A DNA stretch of 64,000 nt from CALXSC01 sp964493475 (GCA_964493475.1 CAZBNS010000001.1:10345-74344); one strand, 5' to 3'; positions 26,889-35,811 are shown, counted from the stretch's first letter. Numbers and translations: made by a program. Notes: generated by a model from the sequence alone, not told the origin.

Positions 26889-27269
26889 TTGTCCTTTTCC
26901 AATTTCAAGCTAAAAGCACCGATTGTTGTCAATATAGATTTATTCTACAAAAAGAACTCTAGCCAACAACTTCGTGCATATTGGCGATTAATCAAGATTT
27001 GTAAAACTTTTATGAATAATCAGGGAAATAATTTTGATGATGAAACCGTTAGTGATTACTTTAAACTAAAATCAGGACATTATGCTGAAATTGATGGAAT
27101 AAAATTACCTAGAAGTATAGCTCTTGATAGTGGAACAACCACACAAGAAATGAGAACTCTTATTGATATAATACTTGAATTCGGTTTAGACAATGAAATT
27201 GAGGATTGTTATATTGAAAATCAAGAGCTAGACGAACTTCTGAAATATTATGAAAATCAAAAAAGATAA
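26889..27269 (+). CDS. NinB-like recombination-associated protein, 126 aa
   Basis: A 126-residue protein starting at TTG 26889, with KLKAPIVVNIDLFYKKNSSQ, QLRAYWRLIKICKTFM, FDDETVSDYFKLKSG, and TTQEMRTLIDIILEFG. The order (basic start, R-x-Y/W helix, DDETV...FK, T..EM..LID...FG) resembles lambda NinB-type proteins in phage ninR regions. No ATG start exists in frame; the TTG is my choice, and initiation slightly upstream at a non-standard codon is possible. Placement after gapR and before the methyltransferase fits accessory recombination genes. Confidence 0.5.
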   Translation: MSFSNFKLKAPIVVNIDLFYKKNSSQQLRAYWRLIKICKTFMNNQGNNFDDETVSDYFKLKSGHYAEIDGIKLPRSIALDSGTTTQEMRTLIDIILEFGLDNEIEDCYIENQELDELLKYYENQKR

Positions 27270-27273
27270 AATT

Positions 27274-28077
27274 ATGGAACACTTAATAAATAAAATTCAT
27301 TTAGGCGACTGTTTGGAGTTTATGAGACAGATTCCAGACAGATCAATTGATTTAATTCTTACATCCCCACCTTATGACAATTTAAGGAATTACAAAGGAT
27401 ATACATTTGACTTTGAAAACACTGCAAAAGAGCTATACAGAATCTTAAAAGATGGCGGTGTTATGGTTTGGGTTGTTGGCGATGCGGTTATAGATAAAAG
27501 CGAGACAGGAACATCATTTAAACAGGCATTATATTTTAAGGACCTTGGCCTAAGATTACACGACACCATGATATACAAAAAGAATGGATCGCCATTTCCA
27601 GAAAAAACAAGATATTCCCAAGTGTTTGAATATATGTTTGTGTTTTGCAAAGGAAATTTAAAAACATTTAATCCATTAAGAGATAGAAAAAATAGATGGA
27701 CCGGAACATGGGGAGTAAAACATTATAGGAACAAAGAAGGCAATCTTATAAAGGGAGAGAAATATGAATGTGCGGAATATAGTTGCAGATTTAATGTTTG
27801 GAAATATAATACCGGTGCTGGATTTAGCACAAAGGATGATATAGCTTACAAACATCCCGCAATATTTCCAGAGGCACTAGCAGAAGACCATATATTAAGT
27901 TGGAGTAATGAAAATGATATAGTTCTGGATCCGTTTATGGGAAGCGGAACAACTGCAAAAATGGCAGTGAAGCACTATAGAAAATTTATAGGTTGCGATA
28001 TATCAGCTGAATATGTGGACATAGCAAATAAGAGACTTGATATCTTTACAAGACAGATGTGTTTTAAGTTTAACTAA
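27274..28077 (+). CDS. Phage site-specific DNA methyltransferase, 267 aa
   Basis: A small beta-class amino-methyltransferase. Motif IV TSPPY occurs at residues 30-34 and the AdoMet motif DPFMGSGTTAKMAVK lies near the C-terminus (about 227), the permuted order of DNA N4C/N6A methyltransferases. It has no target-specificity insert beyond a short middle domain and no restriction partner, so it is an orphan enzyme, perhaps for protection from host restriction. I start at ATG 27274 because the in-frame 27250 ATG lies within the previous gene. Confidence 0.85.
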   Translation: MEHLINKIHLGDCLEFMRQIPDRSIDLILTSPPYDNLRNYKGYTFDFENTAKELYRILKDGGVMVWVVGDAVIDKSETGTSFKQALYFKDLGLRLHDTMIYKKNGSPFPEKTRYSQVFEYMFVFCKGNLKTFNPLRDRKNRWTGTWGVKHYRNKEGNLIKGEKYECAEYSCRFNVWKYNTGAGFSTKDDIAYKHPAIFPEALAEDHILSWSNENDIVLDPFMGSGTTAKMAVKHYRKFIGCDISAEYVDIANKRLDIFTRQMCFKFN

Positions 28078-28088
28078 AATAAAGCGAT

Positions 28089-28547
28089 ATGAAAACAAAA
28101 AGATTTAAACTTGATAAAAATCAATCTAAAGACCTTGAAAAGATATTTTTACAGGTGGATGAAAAATGCAGATTGTCATATGTTTATGCTTCCTGTATAA
28201 TTCAAACAATAGGCTACAACTTCTACAATAAAAAGATAATCCCTATTGAGAAAATACATAAATGGTTCTTAACTGATTATTTTATCAATCAATATATCAA
28301 CAATAATCAAGTTGACTTCTTTTATCTCTCTATTGCGAGTGAATTTTTAAAACAGAAACTCAACTTTGATTTACTAGAAAGGCAAGATGAAGTATTGAGT
28401 AAAATAAACCTAAGAGAGATAAGAGTAGACAATAAAGAAGCGCCATTTACTGATTTAGAAAAATATTGTGAATATGTTGCTAATAGAGGCATGAAACACG
28501 AAAGCGAACAGAATCAGATTTATAATTTTGTAGTTAAAAAGGAGTAA
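28089..28547 (+). CDS. Phage protein of unknown function, 152 aa
   Basis: A 152-residue polar, helical protein (MKTKRFKLDKNQSKDLEKIF...). It contains no recognisable domain. Paired with the next, membrane, gene by a GGAG ribosome binding site at 28541. Its place in the early operon implies an early role. I cannot assign a function. Confidence 0.4.
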   Translation: MKTKRFKLDKNQSKDLEKIFLQVDEKCRLSYVYASCIIQTIGYNFYNKKIIPIEKIHKWFLTDYFINQYINNNQVDFFYLSIASEFLKQKLNFDLLERQDEVLSKINLREIRVDNKEAPFTDLEKYCEYVANRGMKHESEQNQIYNFVVKKE

Positions 28548-28550
28548 AAT

Positions 28551-28730
28551 ATGGAATATAAAATAATAGAATTAATAATAGAAATTACAATCGCAATAAT
28601 AGTTATGTTATTATTATTCAATTCAAAAAATAATTTATTATATGTTATAATAATTCAATTATTTGCATTATTGATAGGTTTTAAGTATTACAAAGTTCAT
28701 AAATATAAAGAATTTGATAGAATAATATAA
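28551..28730 (+). CDS. Small two-helix membrane protein, 59 aa
   Basis: A 59-codon frame (MEYKIIELIIEITIAIIVML...) with a clear AAAAAGGAG ribosome binding site 7 bases upstream. Two hydrophobic helices (residues about 6-24 and 29-44) are separated by LFNSKNNLL; the C-terminus is basic. It follows the 152-aa gene after 3 bp. Early phage membrane proteins of this size are often moron-like, but no function is assigned. Confidence 0.5.
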   Translation: MEYKIIELIIEITIAIIVMLLLFNSKNNLLYVIIIQLFALLIGFKYYKVHKYKEFDRII

Positions 28731-28759
28731 TTTTATTAATAATAAAAAGGTAAAAGAAA

Positions 28760-29206
28760 ATGATAAATAATGATAGATTTAAGTTTAGATTTTGGGATAT
28801 AGAAAACAAAAAGTTTTACACACCAAAATCACAAGATGAGTGGATAGGTGTTGATGATACCGGGATATATTTATATGAACGAGATTATTCAAATATTAAG
28901 GAACAGGTTGAAGTTACCGATGTAACGAAATATTACGAAATTAACCAATCCACTGGCTTAAAAGACAAAAATGGAAATCTGATTTATGAGGGAGATATAA
29001 TTAAGATTGATGGATTTAATATTGGCGCGGTTGTCTTTTGGAGGAATCAATTTTGCTTTGAGAGCGTTAATCCAAATATTACACAAAATGAAAGGGGACA
29101 CTTCAATTGGGAAGCATTTTGTAAAACAGATCATTCAAATTATATACCTGAAATAATAGGCAACATTTACGGAAGCCCTGAATTGCTGGAGGTGGAAAAT
29201 GACTAA
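28760..29206 (+). CDS. YopX-family protein, 148 aa
   Basis: A 148-residue YopX family protein. Signatures are KFRFWDIENKKFY at the start, QSTGLKDKNGNLIYEGDIIK in the middle and EIIGNIYGSPELLE near the end. YopX proteins are frequent in prophages; their function is not established. It overlaps the small ORF at 29199-29330 by 8 bp. Confidence 0.85.
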   Translation: MINNDRFKFRFWDIENKKFYTPKSQDEWIGVDDTGIYLYERDYSNIKEQVEVTDVTKYYEINQSTGLKDKNGNLIYEGDIIKIDGFNIGAVVFWRNQFCFESVNPNITQNERGHFNWEAFCKTDHSNYIPEIIGNIYGSPELLEVEND

Positions 29207-29330
29207 TATTATTGATCTAAGAGGTCTTTTTATTAAGCCTATTGAGGATTGTTCTTGTTCCTTAAGGAAATATGTAAAAACCATGATGAATTTTGTCAAA
29301 TGGCTTGTTATGGCTATTTTTTTGAATTAA
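29199..29330 (+). CDS. Small Cys-containing phage ORF, possibly frameshifted
   Basis: A 43-codon frame (MTNIIDLRGLFIKPIEDCSCS...) with a GGAGGTGG ribosome binding site that overlaps the YopX stop. In frame, it continues into a hydrophobic tail. A one-base shift (slip back by one, or a missing base) near 29258-29262 would instead read LKEICKNHDEFCQMACYGYF, FELKE, with further Cys/His. The shifted frame stops at 29338, 3 bp before the next gene. This may be a real short gene or a frameshifted metal-binding peptide. Confidence 0.35.
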   Translation: MTNIIDLRGLFIKPIEDCSCSLRKYVKTMMNFVKWLVMAIFLN

Positions 29331-29341
29331 AGGAGTAAATC

Positions 29342-29710
29342 ATGGAACAACTAGAAAAAGAAATCATAAACTGGCACAAAGCCACTTTTTTAAATGCTAC
29401 TCTTGAAACTCAAATAATGAAATTCAAAGAGGAATACGAGGAAATGGAACAAGCTGACAACTATAGAAACTATGTAAATGAGTTATGTGATTGCATCATA
29501 GTTGCAACAGCTTTTAAACGATTTGGTGAAGCTGGAAATGTGCTTTATAATATCTTTAATCAATTTATCAAAATAACATTAGATAATAAAAAAGAAAACT
29601 GGGACTTTGATAGTGAGATTATAGAAAGGTTTGTTGAGGCTAAATTGAAGATTAATAAACAAAGAAAATGGGAATTTATTAATGGGACTTATAAACATAA
29701 AGAGGAGTAG
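29342..29710 (+). CDS. MazG-like nucleotide pyrophosphohydrolase, 122 aa
   Basis: A 122-residue alpha-helical protein of the MazG-like/DUF550 type. The metal site is visible as KFKEEYEEMEQ (E-x-x-E-E helix) and NELCDCIIVATA (E-x-x-D helix), the EExxE...ExxD pattern of all-alpha NTP pyrophosphohydrolases. The C-terminal KQRKW-[x]-[x]-NGTYKH matches phage members. It may remove unwanted dNTPs. It has a GGAG site six bases before the ATG. Confidence 0.6.
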   Translation: MEQLEKEIINWHKATFLNATLETQIMKFKEEYEEMEQADNYRNYVNELCDCIIVATAFKRFGEAGNVLYNIFNQFIKITLDNKKENWDFDSEIIERFVEAKLKINKQRKWEFINGTYKHKEE

Positions 29711-29713
29711 ATT

Positions 29714-30064
29714 ATGCAAATAGAAAAACCAATACGAATGAAAGAAATGTATGTGATGCTAAATATTAGTGAAAATACATTCAAGTATACAATGCTAAAT
29801 CCGTTATTAAAACTACAACAAATAACCGATATAGATATTGGAGTAATTCCAAGAAAAACGAAAACAAGAATTCAATATATGTTTCAATATCAAAAGTTCG
29901 TTGAAGCGTTAAAATTGTTAAACAAACAAGATATAGGAGGTAATAAACAATGTCAGCCAAGAAAGAATATCCTAGACTTAAAGAAAGAAAAGGCATCTTT
30001 TACATCTACGACTATATTGAAGGGGAATTGCGCCGTCAGTCAACTGGAGCAAATTCTGAGTTAG
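29714..30064 (+). CDS. Possible excisionase-like helix-turn-helix protein, 116 aa
   Basis: The first ~75 residues (MQIEKPIRMKEMYVMLNISENTFKY...) look like a small winged-helix or MerR-like DNA-binding fold, as found in Xis proteins. It directly precedes and overlaps the integrase by 115 bp in another frame; the last 38 codons (QCQPRKNILDLKKEK...) coincide with integrase coding and may not be functional. Gene order supports an excisionase role. The extension into the integrase frame is unusual. Confidence 0.4.
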   Translation: MQIEKPIRMKEMYVMLNISENTFKYTMLNPLLKLQQITDIDIGVIPRKTKTRIQYMFQYQKFVEALKLLNKQDIGGNKQCQPRKNILDLKKEKASFTSTTILKGNCAVSQLEQILS

Positions 30065-31047
30065 AAGCCATCAAGCTATTAAATCAATATATAGAAAATA
30101 AAGAAAGTAAAACCATCTCAAATCAAAATGAGGTGGTTTTATTTGATGAAGTGGCTTTGATGTTTATTCAAGATAAAGAAAGACAATGTAAACCAAAGAC
30201 GCTAAAACAATATAAATTTCTCTTAAAATCATTATTATATTTTTTTAGTTCAAAAGATATTAATAGCCTAAAGAGAATAGATATAAAGCAATTTGAGGAT
30301 TTAGAAAGATTGAATAATGTTAGCGACGGACTGTTAAGAAAAAAACTTGTTTTGCTACAATCTATTTTTAAATATGCTATTGAGCTTGAATTGGCAAATA
30401 ATAATCCACTTGCAAATTATTCTTTTAGAAAGCAAATAAAAGACTATGAAATCAGAGAAAGATTTTTTACATCAAATGAATGTCAATTATTACTAAATGC
30501 AATCAGGTTGTTAAAAAATGATAATCTTGAAAGAATTGTTATTTTTACTCTTGAAACTGGATTGAGAGTTGGCGAACTCACAAATATTCTTTTTACTGAT
30601 GTGGCATTTCAAGATAATATTCCAATGCTACGGATCAGAAAAGATATAGCTAAATCAAAACGAGACAGATTCATACCTTTATCCAAACTAGCACAGGAGC
30701 AGATATTAAAACAAAAGCAAGATTTTTCAAATTCCGCTTTCATATTTACAACAAACAAAGGCGAACCATACAAAACAGCTCCAAAAACCGCACTAAATAC
30801 AGCATTAAAGAAAGCTGGATTAAAAGAATTATACGTGTCATTTCACACATTGAGACATACCGCAGGCTCTTTATGGCTTCAAGGAATTAACATTGATGGA
30901 ACACAAAGACCACCAGTAAGAATTGAAATAGTTAGTGAGGTATTGGGACATAGAGATATATCTTTTACAAAAAATGTGTATGCTAAGTTTGATAACAATT
31001 CAATAGCAGTAGGATTTGCTCCTAATGAGTTTTTAAAAATTCAATAA
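29950..31047 (+). CDS. int: Tyrosine recombinase integrase, 365 aa
   Basis: A phage integrase. N-terminal arm-type domain (KKEYPRLKERKGIFYIYDYI), a core-binding domain from about residue 65, and a catalytic domain with R206 in TGLRVGEL, HTLRH (H299, R302), LGHRDI (H334) and nucleophile Y344 in VYAKFD. It recombines at tRNA-Thr 3' end, 160 bp downstream. The ATG at 29950 has a strong ATAGGAGG site. This is the right boundary gene of the prophage. Confidence 0.92.
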   Translation: MSAKKEYPRLKERKGIFYIYDYIEGELRRQSTGANSELEAIKLLNQYIENKESKTISNQNEVVLFDEVALMFIQDKERQCKPKTLKQYKFLLKSLLYFFSSKDINSLKRIDIKQFEDLERLNNVSDGLLRKKLVLLQSIFKYAIELELANNNPLANYSFRKQIKDYEIRERFFTSNECQLLLNAIRLLKNDNLERIVIFTLETGLRVGELTNILFTDVAFQDNIPMLRIRKDIAKSKRDRFIPLSKLAQEQILKQKQDFSNSAFIFTTNKGEPYKTAPKTALNTALKKAGLKELYVSFHTLRHTAGSLWLQGINIDGTQRPPVRIEIVSEVLGHRDISFTKNVYAKFDNNSIAVGFAPNEFLKIQ

Positions 31048-31116
31048 AAAGCATATAACTTCTTATACTAAAAAAACTAAAAAATATTTTTGATGTAATT
31101 ATAGTAATCTGAACGC

Positions 31117-31160
31117 ACTCGCACAAACACTCGCACAGTGCGATTGATTTTACTCGCACA
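31117..31160. repeat. Direct repeats ACTCGCACA, probable integrase arm sites
   Basis: The 9-mer ACTCGCACA occurs three times, at 31117-31125, 31129-31137 and 31152-31160, with spacings of 12 and 23 bases from start to start. A TCGCAC-A-GTGCGA palindrome overlaps the second. The cluster lies between the integrase stop and the tRNA, where arm-type integrase or Xis sites are expected. Binding is inferred from location and repetition. Confidence 0.5.
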
Positions 31161-31209
31161 CTTGATTTTTAAAATTTTTGATAGCTTGATTTTATTGATT
31201 TGATAGTGG

Positions 31210-31282
<73 letters not shown>

Positions 31283-31409
31283 AACAATTAGGTTATAGCT
31301 CTTATTTTATTTATTGTCAATGGAGTTAGCAATATTTATATATTATTTAATCGTTGGAAGAGATTTTATTTTTTTAAAATAAAAAATTTAATTTTAATAT
31401 AAAGTTGGA

Positions 31410-31895
31410 TTATTCATTGCCCTCTAGAATTACCGTTACTTTCTCATTTTGTTCTTTGTTTCCGGTGATTTTTGTTTCTCCAGTTGAAACATAATATTCA
31501 AATTTTTCGGCTGTCAATGTTAAATTATTTTCGGTAATAATAACGTTGCGCTGTAGTGTTATTATATTTTGCGCTAAATCATAAAAGCCAATATCTCCTT
31601 TTGCTGCTATTTTGTCTGTGATAAATTTAACGTTGTTTTCGGTTTTTATGCTCTCTATGTTTAATTTTTTGTCTTTATTCTCGTTGTATTTTGCGATCAT
31701 TTTGTCGGAGTAAAGAGTAAACTTTGTATGTTTGGCTTTTACTTCTTTTAGAAAATGAATTTCTTGTTTGTCTCTGTAGATTGTCATGGTTTCTGATGTG
31801 ATAGATAGTGGTTGCTGCTTATCTAATTCTACTTTTGCATTAAGTAGATTGGGAATAAAGCATAAAAAAAGTAATAAAAATATTTTTTTTATCAT
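31410..31895 (-). CDS. lptA: LptA-like periplasmic LPS transport protein, 161 aa
   Basis: A 161-residue secreted OstA-like protein. The N-terminal signal peptide (KKIFLLLFLCFIPNLLNA) is followed by beta-jellyroll repeats: PLSITSETMTIYRDKQEIHF, VKAKHTKFTLYSDKMIAKY, AAKGDIGFYDLAQNIITLQR, ENNLTLTAEKFEYYVSTGET. LptA bridges inner and outer membranes in LPS transport. It overlaps lpxB by 4 bp, so the two LPS genes form an operon. Start at 31895 is the only good one. Confidence 0.75.
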   Translation of the reverse strand: MIKKIFLLLFLCFIPNLLNAKVELDKQQPLSITSETMTIYRDKQEIHFLKEVKAKHTKFTLYSDKMIAKYNENKDKKLNIESIKTENNVKFITDKIAAKGDIGFYDLAQNIITLQRNVIITENNLTLTAEKFEYYVSTGETKITGNKEQNEKVTVILEGNE

Positions 31896-33088
31896 GTGAT
31901 TAATTCCAATATTTTTTTTGCGCCGTTTGTTGAGGCTTTTTCATTGCCGTTGTATCCAAGTTTTTTGATGACCTCTATTGTATCTTGGATTTGTTGTCTG
32001 GATATTTGCTTATTGTTTAATATTTTGTTTATTTCGTTGGCAATTAATGATGGTTCTGCGTTGTCAAGGACAAATTCTGGAATAATCTCTTTGTTGGCTA
32101 TTATATTTACGATATTTGCGTATTTAACTTTTAATATTCTTTTAACTATTTTGTTTGTAAGCCAATTGAATGTGTATGTTATAACTAATGGAATATTGAA
32201 TATGTTAAATTCGAATGTATTGGTTCCGGATTTTGCTAAAGCTATATTGGCTGAAGATGATATTTTTTGTTTTTCAATTTCGTCAATTATGATTTTGTTT
32301 TTAAACTCGTGCTCATGGCTGATGAATTCAACTAGGTCTTTTGTGTTGTTGTTTGCGAATGTGAAAATCTGGGAGTCTTTATATTTATAATCATAATCTT
32401 CTTTAAGGATTTCTATGGATTTTATCATTATTGGAAAAATTCTTTCAACTTCGCCTTCTCTGCTACCGGGCGTTAATACTATTATTATATCTTCAGGGGA
32501 AATATTGTAGTTTTTTATTAAATCGTTTTTATTATATTTGAATTTATATTTTTCGGTATTATCAAAAATTGGATGTCCGATAAATTCCGTTCTTAAACCA
32601 TACTTTTCAAAATATGGCGGCTCAAATGGCAAGATACACAGTAATAAATTATAAAGTTTAGCCATTTTTTTGGCTCTTTTTTCTTTGTAAGCCCAAATAC
32701 TTGGAGCTATTAAATGAACTTTTTTTACGCTCTCAAAGAATTTTTTGTTTTTTGATTTTAATTTTTCCATAATTCTAAATGAAAAGCCTGGAGAGTCAAT
32801 TGTTAAAATAAGGTCTGGTTTTTGTGTTAGTATTTCGTTGACTGTTTGATTTATTCTTTTTGAAAGTTTAAAAATTTTTGGTAAGATTTCAAAGAATCCC
32901 ATAACTGATAATTCTTTCATTGGGAAAATGGATTGTAGGCCTTCATTTTTCATTTTTTCGCCGCCAACTCCAATGAATTTAATATTTATATTCTCTGCAT
33001 TGTTTTTTATGGCATTCATTATTTTTTCTCCTAACAAATCGCCTGAGGCTTCGCCAGCTGTTATAAATATTTTTTTTGTGTTTTCCAT
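31892..33088 (-). CDS. lpxB: Lipid-A-disaccharide synthase, 398 aa
   Basis: A 398-residue LpxB, the glycosyltransferase that forms the lipid A disaccharide from UDP-2,3-diacylglucosamine and lipid X on the inner membrane. Motifs include FITAGEASGDLLGEKIM at the N-terminus, KFIGVGGEKM, DLILTIDSPGFSFRI, VHLIAPSIWAYKEKRAKKM, and LTPGSREGEVERIFPIM. The length is normal. It overlaps lptA by 4 bp. Together they show that the organism makes lipid A. Confidence 0.93.
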   Translation of the reverse strand: MENTKKIFITAGEASGDLLGEKIMNAIKNNAENINIKFIGVGGEKMKNEGLQSIFPMKELSVMGFFEILPKIFKLSKRINQTVNEILTQKPDLILTIDSPGFSFRIMEKLKSKNKKFFESVKKVHLIAPSIWAYKEKRAKKMAKLYNLLLCILPFEPPYFEKYGLRTEFIGHPIFDNTEKYKFKYNKNDLIKNYNISPEDIIIVLTPGSREGEVERIFPIMIKSIEILKEDYDYKYKDSQIFTFANNNTKDLVEFISHEHEFKNKIIIDEIEKQKISSSANIALAKSGTNTFEFNIFNIPLVITYTFNWLTNKIVKRILKVKYANIVNIIANKEIIPEFVLDNAEPSLIANEINKILNNKQISRQQIQDTIEVIKKLGYNGNEKASTNGAKKILELIT

Positions 33089-33249
33089 TAATAACTCCCA
33101 ACTGCTAATAATAATAGACTGTATAATATAATATTATAAGGCTTTTTTAAATAAACAATTATTTTTAATAAAATATATTGACAAAATAAAAGTTGATTTT
33201 AAAGTAAAATTACTACTTATAGTAGTTATTATTAATAATTATTTTTCGT

Positions 33250-33456
33250 ATGAGTACTTCAAAAGCATTTATTTCCTCTTTGATTTTGCTAATTATTGGC
33301 GGTCTTAATTGGGGGTTGATTGGGTTTTTTAATTTTGATTTAGTTGCTTCATTGTTTGGAACAATGACGATTCTATCAAGAATGGTGTATGCTATAGTTG
33401 GAATTGCTGCTGTTATTGCTGCTATTACAATACCTATTAAAAAAAGTAATCAATAG
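33250..33456 (+). CDS. DUF378 membrane protein, 68 aa
   Basis: A 68-residue DUF378 protein with two membrane helices (SLILLIIGGLNWGLIGFF and MVYAIVGIAAVIAAITI) separated by NFDLVASLFGTMTILSR. The IGGLNWGLIG block is the family hallmark. Function unknown. It is a single gene between lpxB (divergent) and rlmN. Confidence 0.8.
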   Translation: MSTSKAFISSLILLIIGGLNWGLIGFFNFDLVASLFGTMTILSRMVYAIVGIAAVIAAITIPIKKSNQ

Positions 33457-33645
33457 TTTTTAATAGACTTTTGCAAATAAGGTTAATTGATTTTGTTTGT
33501 GAAATTTATTATTTTTCTTATTTAATTTGATACTCATTTAGCTGTTAGTTGAATGAGTATAAATTATGTGATAGGTCTAATATTTAAGATTGCTAAATAC
33601 AAAATATTTTTTAGATTATAATTAATAGCATTGGATTTATTTATT

Positions 33646-34704
33646 ATGAAAAGCTTAATTGGACTTACAAAAGAAGAAATTATTATTGAATTAAAAAAGT
33701 TTGGCGTAGAGGGATATAGAGCTAAGCAAATATGGACTTGGATTTATGTGCATGGAAAAAGGGATTTCAACGAAATGAATAATATTTCAAAGGAATTAAG
33801 ACAAAAATTGGCCGAAAATTATACTATCGCAAGGCCTAAAATCAATACTCTTTTAATTTCTAAGGACGGAACAAAAAAATGGTTGGTTGAGTTTACTGAT
33901 GGTGAAAAAGTTGAAATGGTTTACATACCAGAAGAAGACAGAGGAACATTATGCATTTCATCTCAAGTTGGCTGCGCAATGAATTGTAAGTTTTGCAATA
34001 CTGGATTTTATGGATTAAAAAGAAATATGACTGCCGAGGAAATTGTAGGCGAAGTCCTAATCGCAAGAGATGAATTAAATGAGTGGGAAAATTTAGACAA
34101 GGGAATTGGCGAAGGCAGAACCATATCAAATATTGTTGTTATGGGAATGGGAGAGCCACTGGCAAATTACGATAATGCAGTTAAAGCATTAAAAATTATT
34201 AACGATCCAGATGGCATAGCTTTTTCAAACAGGCGAATTACATTATCAACTTGCGGGCTTGTTCCACAAATAAAAAAACTTGGTGATAACTTAAAAGTAA
34301 ATTTAGCAATTTCATTGCATGCTTCTACAGACGATATTAGAAAAAAAATAATGCCGATTGCTGAAAAGTATACTATAAAAGAAATATTTGACGCTTGTTG
34401 CGAATACGCAAAAAAGACAAATGGAAGACGAATCACTTTTGAATATATAATGATAAAAGATTTAAACGACAGCGACGCAGACGCTTTAAGATTAGTCTCA
34501 TTAGTTAAAAAACACCATGTTCCAGCGAAATTTAATTTAATTCCATTTAATCCATGGAAAGACTGCAATTTTGAACCAAGCTTAATGAATAGAATAAATA
34601 AGTTTGCTGAAATTATAACAAATGCCAAACTGCCCTGCCCTATAAGAAAAGCCAGGGGACAAGATATTATGGCTGCATGTGGACAGTTGAAAAACGAAGA
34701 GTAA
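33646..34704 (+). CDS. rlmN: 23S rRNA/tRNA A2503/A37 methyltransferase RlmN, 352 aa
   Basis: A radical-SAM RlmN that methylates 23S rRNA A2503 (and tRNA A37). The [4Fe-4S] motif CAMNCKFC is at Cys110, Cys114, Cys117; catalytic Cys lies near the C-terminus in ARGQDIMAACGQL. VVMGMGEPLANYDN and STCGLVP are present. I start at ATG 33646 (MKSLIGLTKEEI); an upstream TTG at 33631 adds only MDLFI. The length is typical. Confidence 0.95.
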   Translation: MKSLIGLTKEEIIIELKKFGVEGYRAKQIWTWIYVHGKRDFNEMNNISKELRQKLAENYTIARPKINTLLISKDGTKKWLVEFTDGEKVEMVYIPEEDRGTLCISSQVGCAMNCKFCNTGFYGLKRNMTAEEIVGEVLIARDELNEWENLDKGIGEGRTISNIVVMGMGEPLANYDNAVKALKIINDPDGIAFSNRRITLSTCGLVPQIKKLGDNLKVNLAISLHASTDDIRKKIMPIAEKYTIKEIFDACCEYAKKTNGRRITFEYIMIKDLNDSDADALRLVSLVKKHHVPAKFNLIPFNPWKDCNFEPSLMNRINKFAEIITNAKLPCPIRKARGQDIMAACGQLKNEE

Positions 34705-34780
34705 TAAACATTAATAAATTTTTAGATAGTTAAAAATATAGAATGTGTTTTTAAAAGTTCGTCTTCGTCAGTTGTTCTGT

Positions 34781-34992
34781 AGCTCCCCTTTGTCGCATTG
34801 CGACATTTCCCCTCAAGGAGGGGAAAGATTGTCCTTGCTTGTTAAACTATTTTTTCTTCACCACTATTCATAATCTTTCCCATCCTTGAGGGCGAAGTGC
34901 GAAGCCGAGCCAATGACTGCTTGCAGGCAATCGGCAGCCTGTCGTTCGGGAAGCTCTGATGAAGTCAAATGTCCGAAGGACAAAGGGGAGCT
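34781..34992. repeat. Palindromic dispersed repeat, copy 1 (long)
   Basis: Begins AGCTCCCCTTTGTC and ends GACAAAGGGGAGCT, with nested inner hairpins (GTCGCATTGCGAC; CCCCTCAAGGAGGGG) and an extra GC-richer insert from about 34895 to 34960. It fills much of the 374-bp gap between rlmN and serB. It looks like a non-autonomous, MITE-like or REP-type element. Confidence 0.75.
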
Positions 34993-35078
34993 GCTTTATA
35001 ATAAATATTATTTTCTCAATGATTTGACAAATGTCTTAAAAGCTAATATAATATACTTCATATAAAGAATATAAAGAT

Positions 35079-35750
35079 ATGAATTTTCTATTTGACTTTG
35101 ATTCTACGTTAGTGAAATGCGAATCCTTAAATGATATTTTAAATTTAGCACTTGGAGATAATTCTGAGAAAATTGCAGAAGTTGACAGAATAACAAAAAT
35201 GGCAATGAATGGTCTGATAACACCACAAAATTCAATAATACAAAGGTTAAGACTAGCCACGATAAACAAAGAATTAGTGAATAAAATAACTCTTAAAACA
35301 AAAAGTGAAATAACGGAAGGAATGGTGAAATTAATTGCGGAGTTAAAAAAACAAAAAGATGCAAATATTTTTGTAATAAGCGGTGGATTTAAAGAAATAA
35401 TAGTCCCAACGGCTAAAATTCTTGGAATAGACGAGAAAAATGTGTTTGCTAATGAGTTTGTTTATAATGAAAATGGAGTTGTTGAGTATGTAAAACAAAA
35501 TATTCTCATGGAAGAGCAAGGAAAAGTTAAATTAATAAATAAACTAAAAGAAGATGGAGTTCTGGTCGGCAAAAATATAATGATTGGAGATGGTTTTACG
35601 GATTTGGAAACGTTTTTATATAACGCTGTTGACAATTACATATGTTTTTGCGGAGTTATTGCTAGAGAAAATGTTAAAAAGAAATCACTGCATATTGCGA
35701 CAGATACTAAAGAATTATTAAATCTTTTACAAACTAATACATTTAGATAA
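35079..35750 (+). CDS. serB: HAD-superfamily SerB-like phosphatase, 223 aa
   Basis: A 223-residue HAD phosphatase like phosphoserine phosphatase. Motif I is FDFDSTLV (Asp6, Asp8), motif II ISGGFKEI, and motif III MIGDGFTDLETFL. The substrate could be phosphoserine or another small phosphate ester; serine biosynthesis in a reduced genome is uncertain. It is convergent with the peroxiredoxin gene and ends before a bidirectional terminator. Confidence 0.7.
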   Translation: MNFLFDFDSTLVKCESLNDILNLALGDNSEKIAEVDRITKMAMNGLITPQNSIIQRLRLATINKELVNKITLKTKSEITEGMVKLIAELKKQKDANIFVISGGFKEIIVPTAKILGIDEKNVFANEFVYNENGVVEYVKQNILMEEQGKVKLINKLKEDGVLVGKNIMIGDGFTDLETFLYNAVDNYICFCGVIARENVKKKSLHIATDTKELLNLLQTNTFR

Positions 35751-35788
35751 TTCTAAGCATAATATAAGATTGAACCAAAAAATAGAAA

Positions 35789-35811
35789 AACCCTATATTT
35801 TATATAGGGTT
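35789..35811. terminator. Bidirectional intrinsic terminator
   Basis: A perfect 10-bp inverted repeat AACCCTATAT-TTT-ATATAGGGTT lies between two convergent genes, with GTTTTAATT on one side and a T-rich run (GGGTTTTTCTATTTTT read on the minus strand) on the other. It can end both serB-like and peroxiredoxin transcripts. Confidence 0.8.

Noticed and set aside
34895..34960. Possible gene in the insert of repeat copy 1
   Set aside because: No open frame of useful length; the insert is GC-richer and hairpin-forming, part of the repeat.
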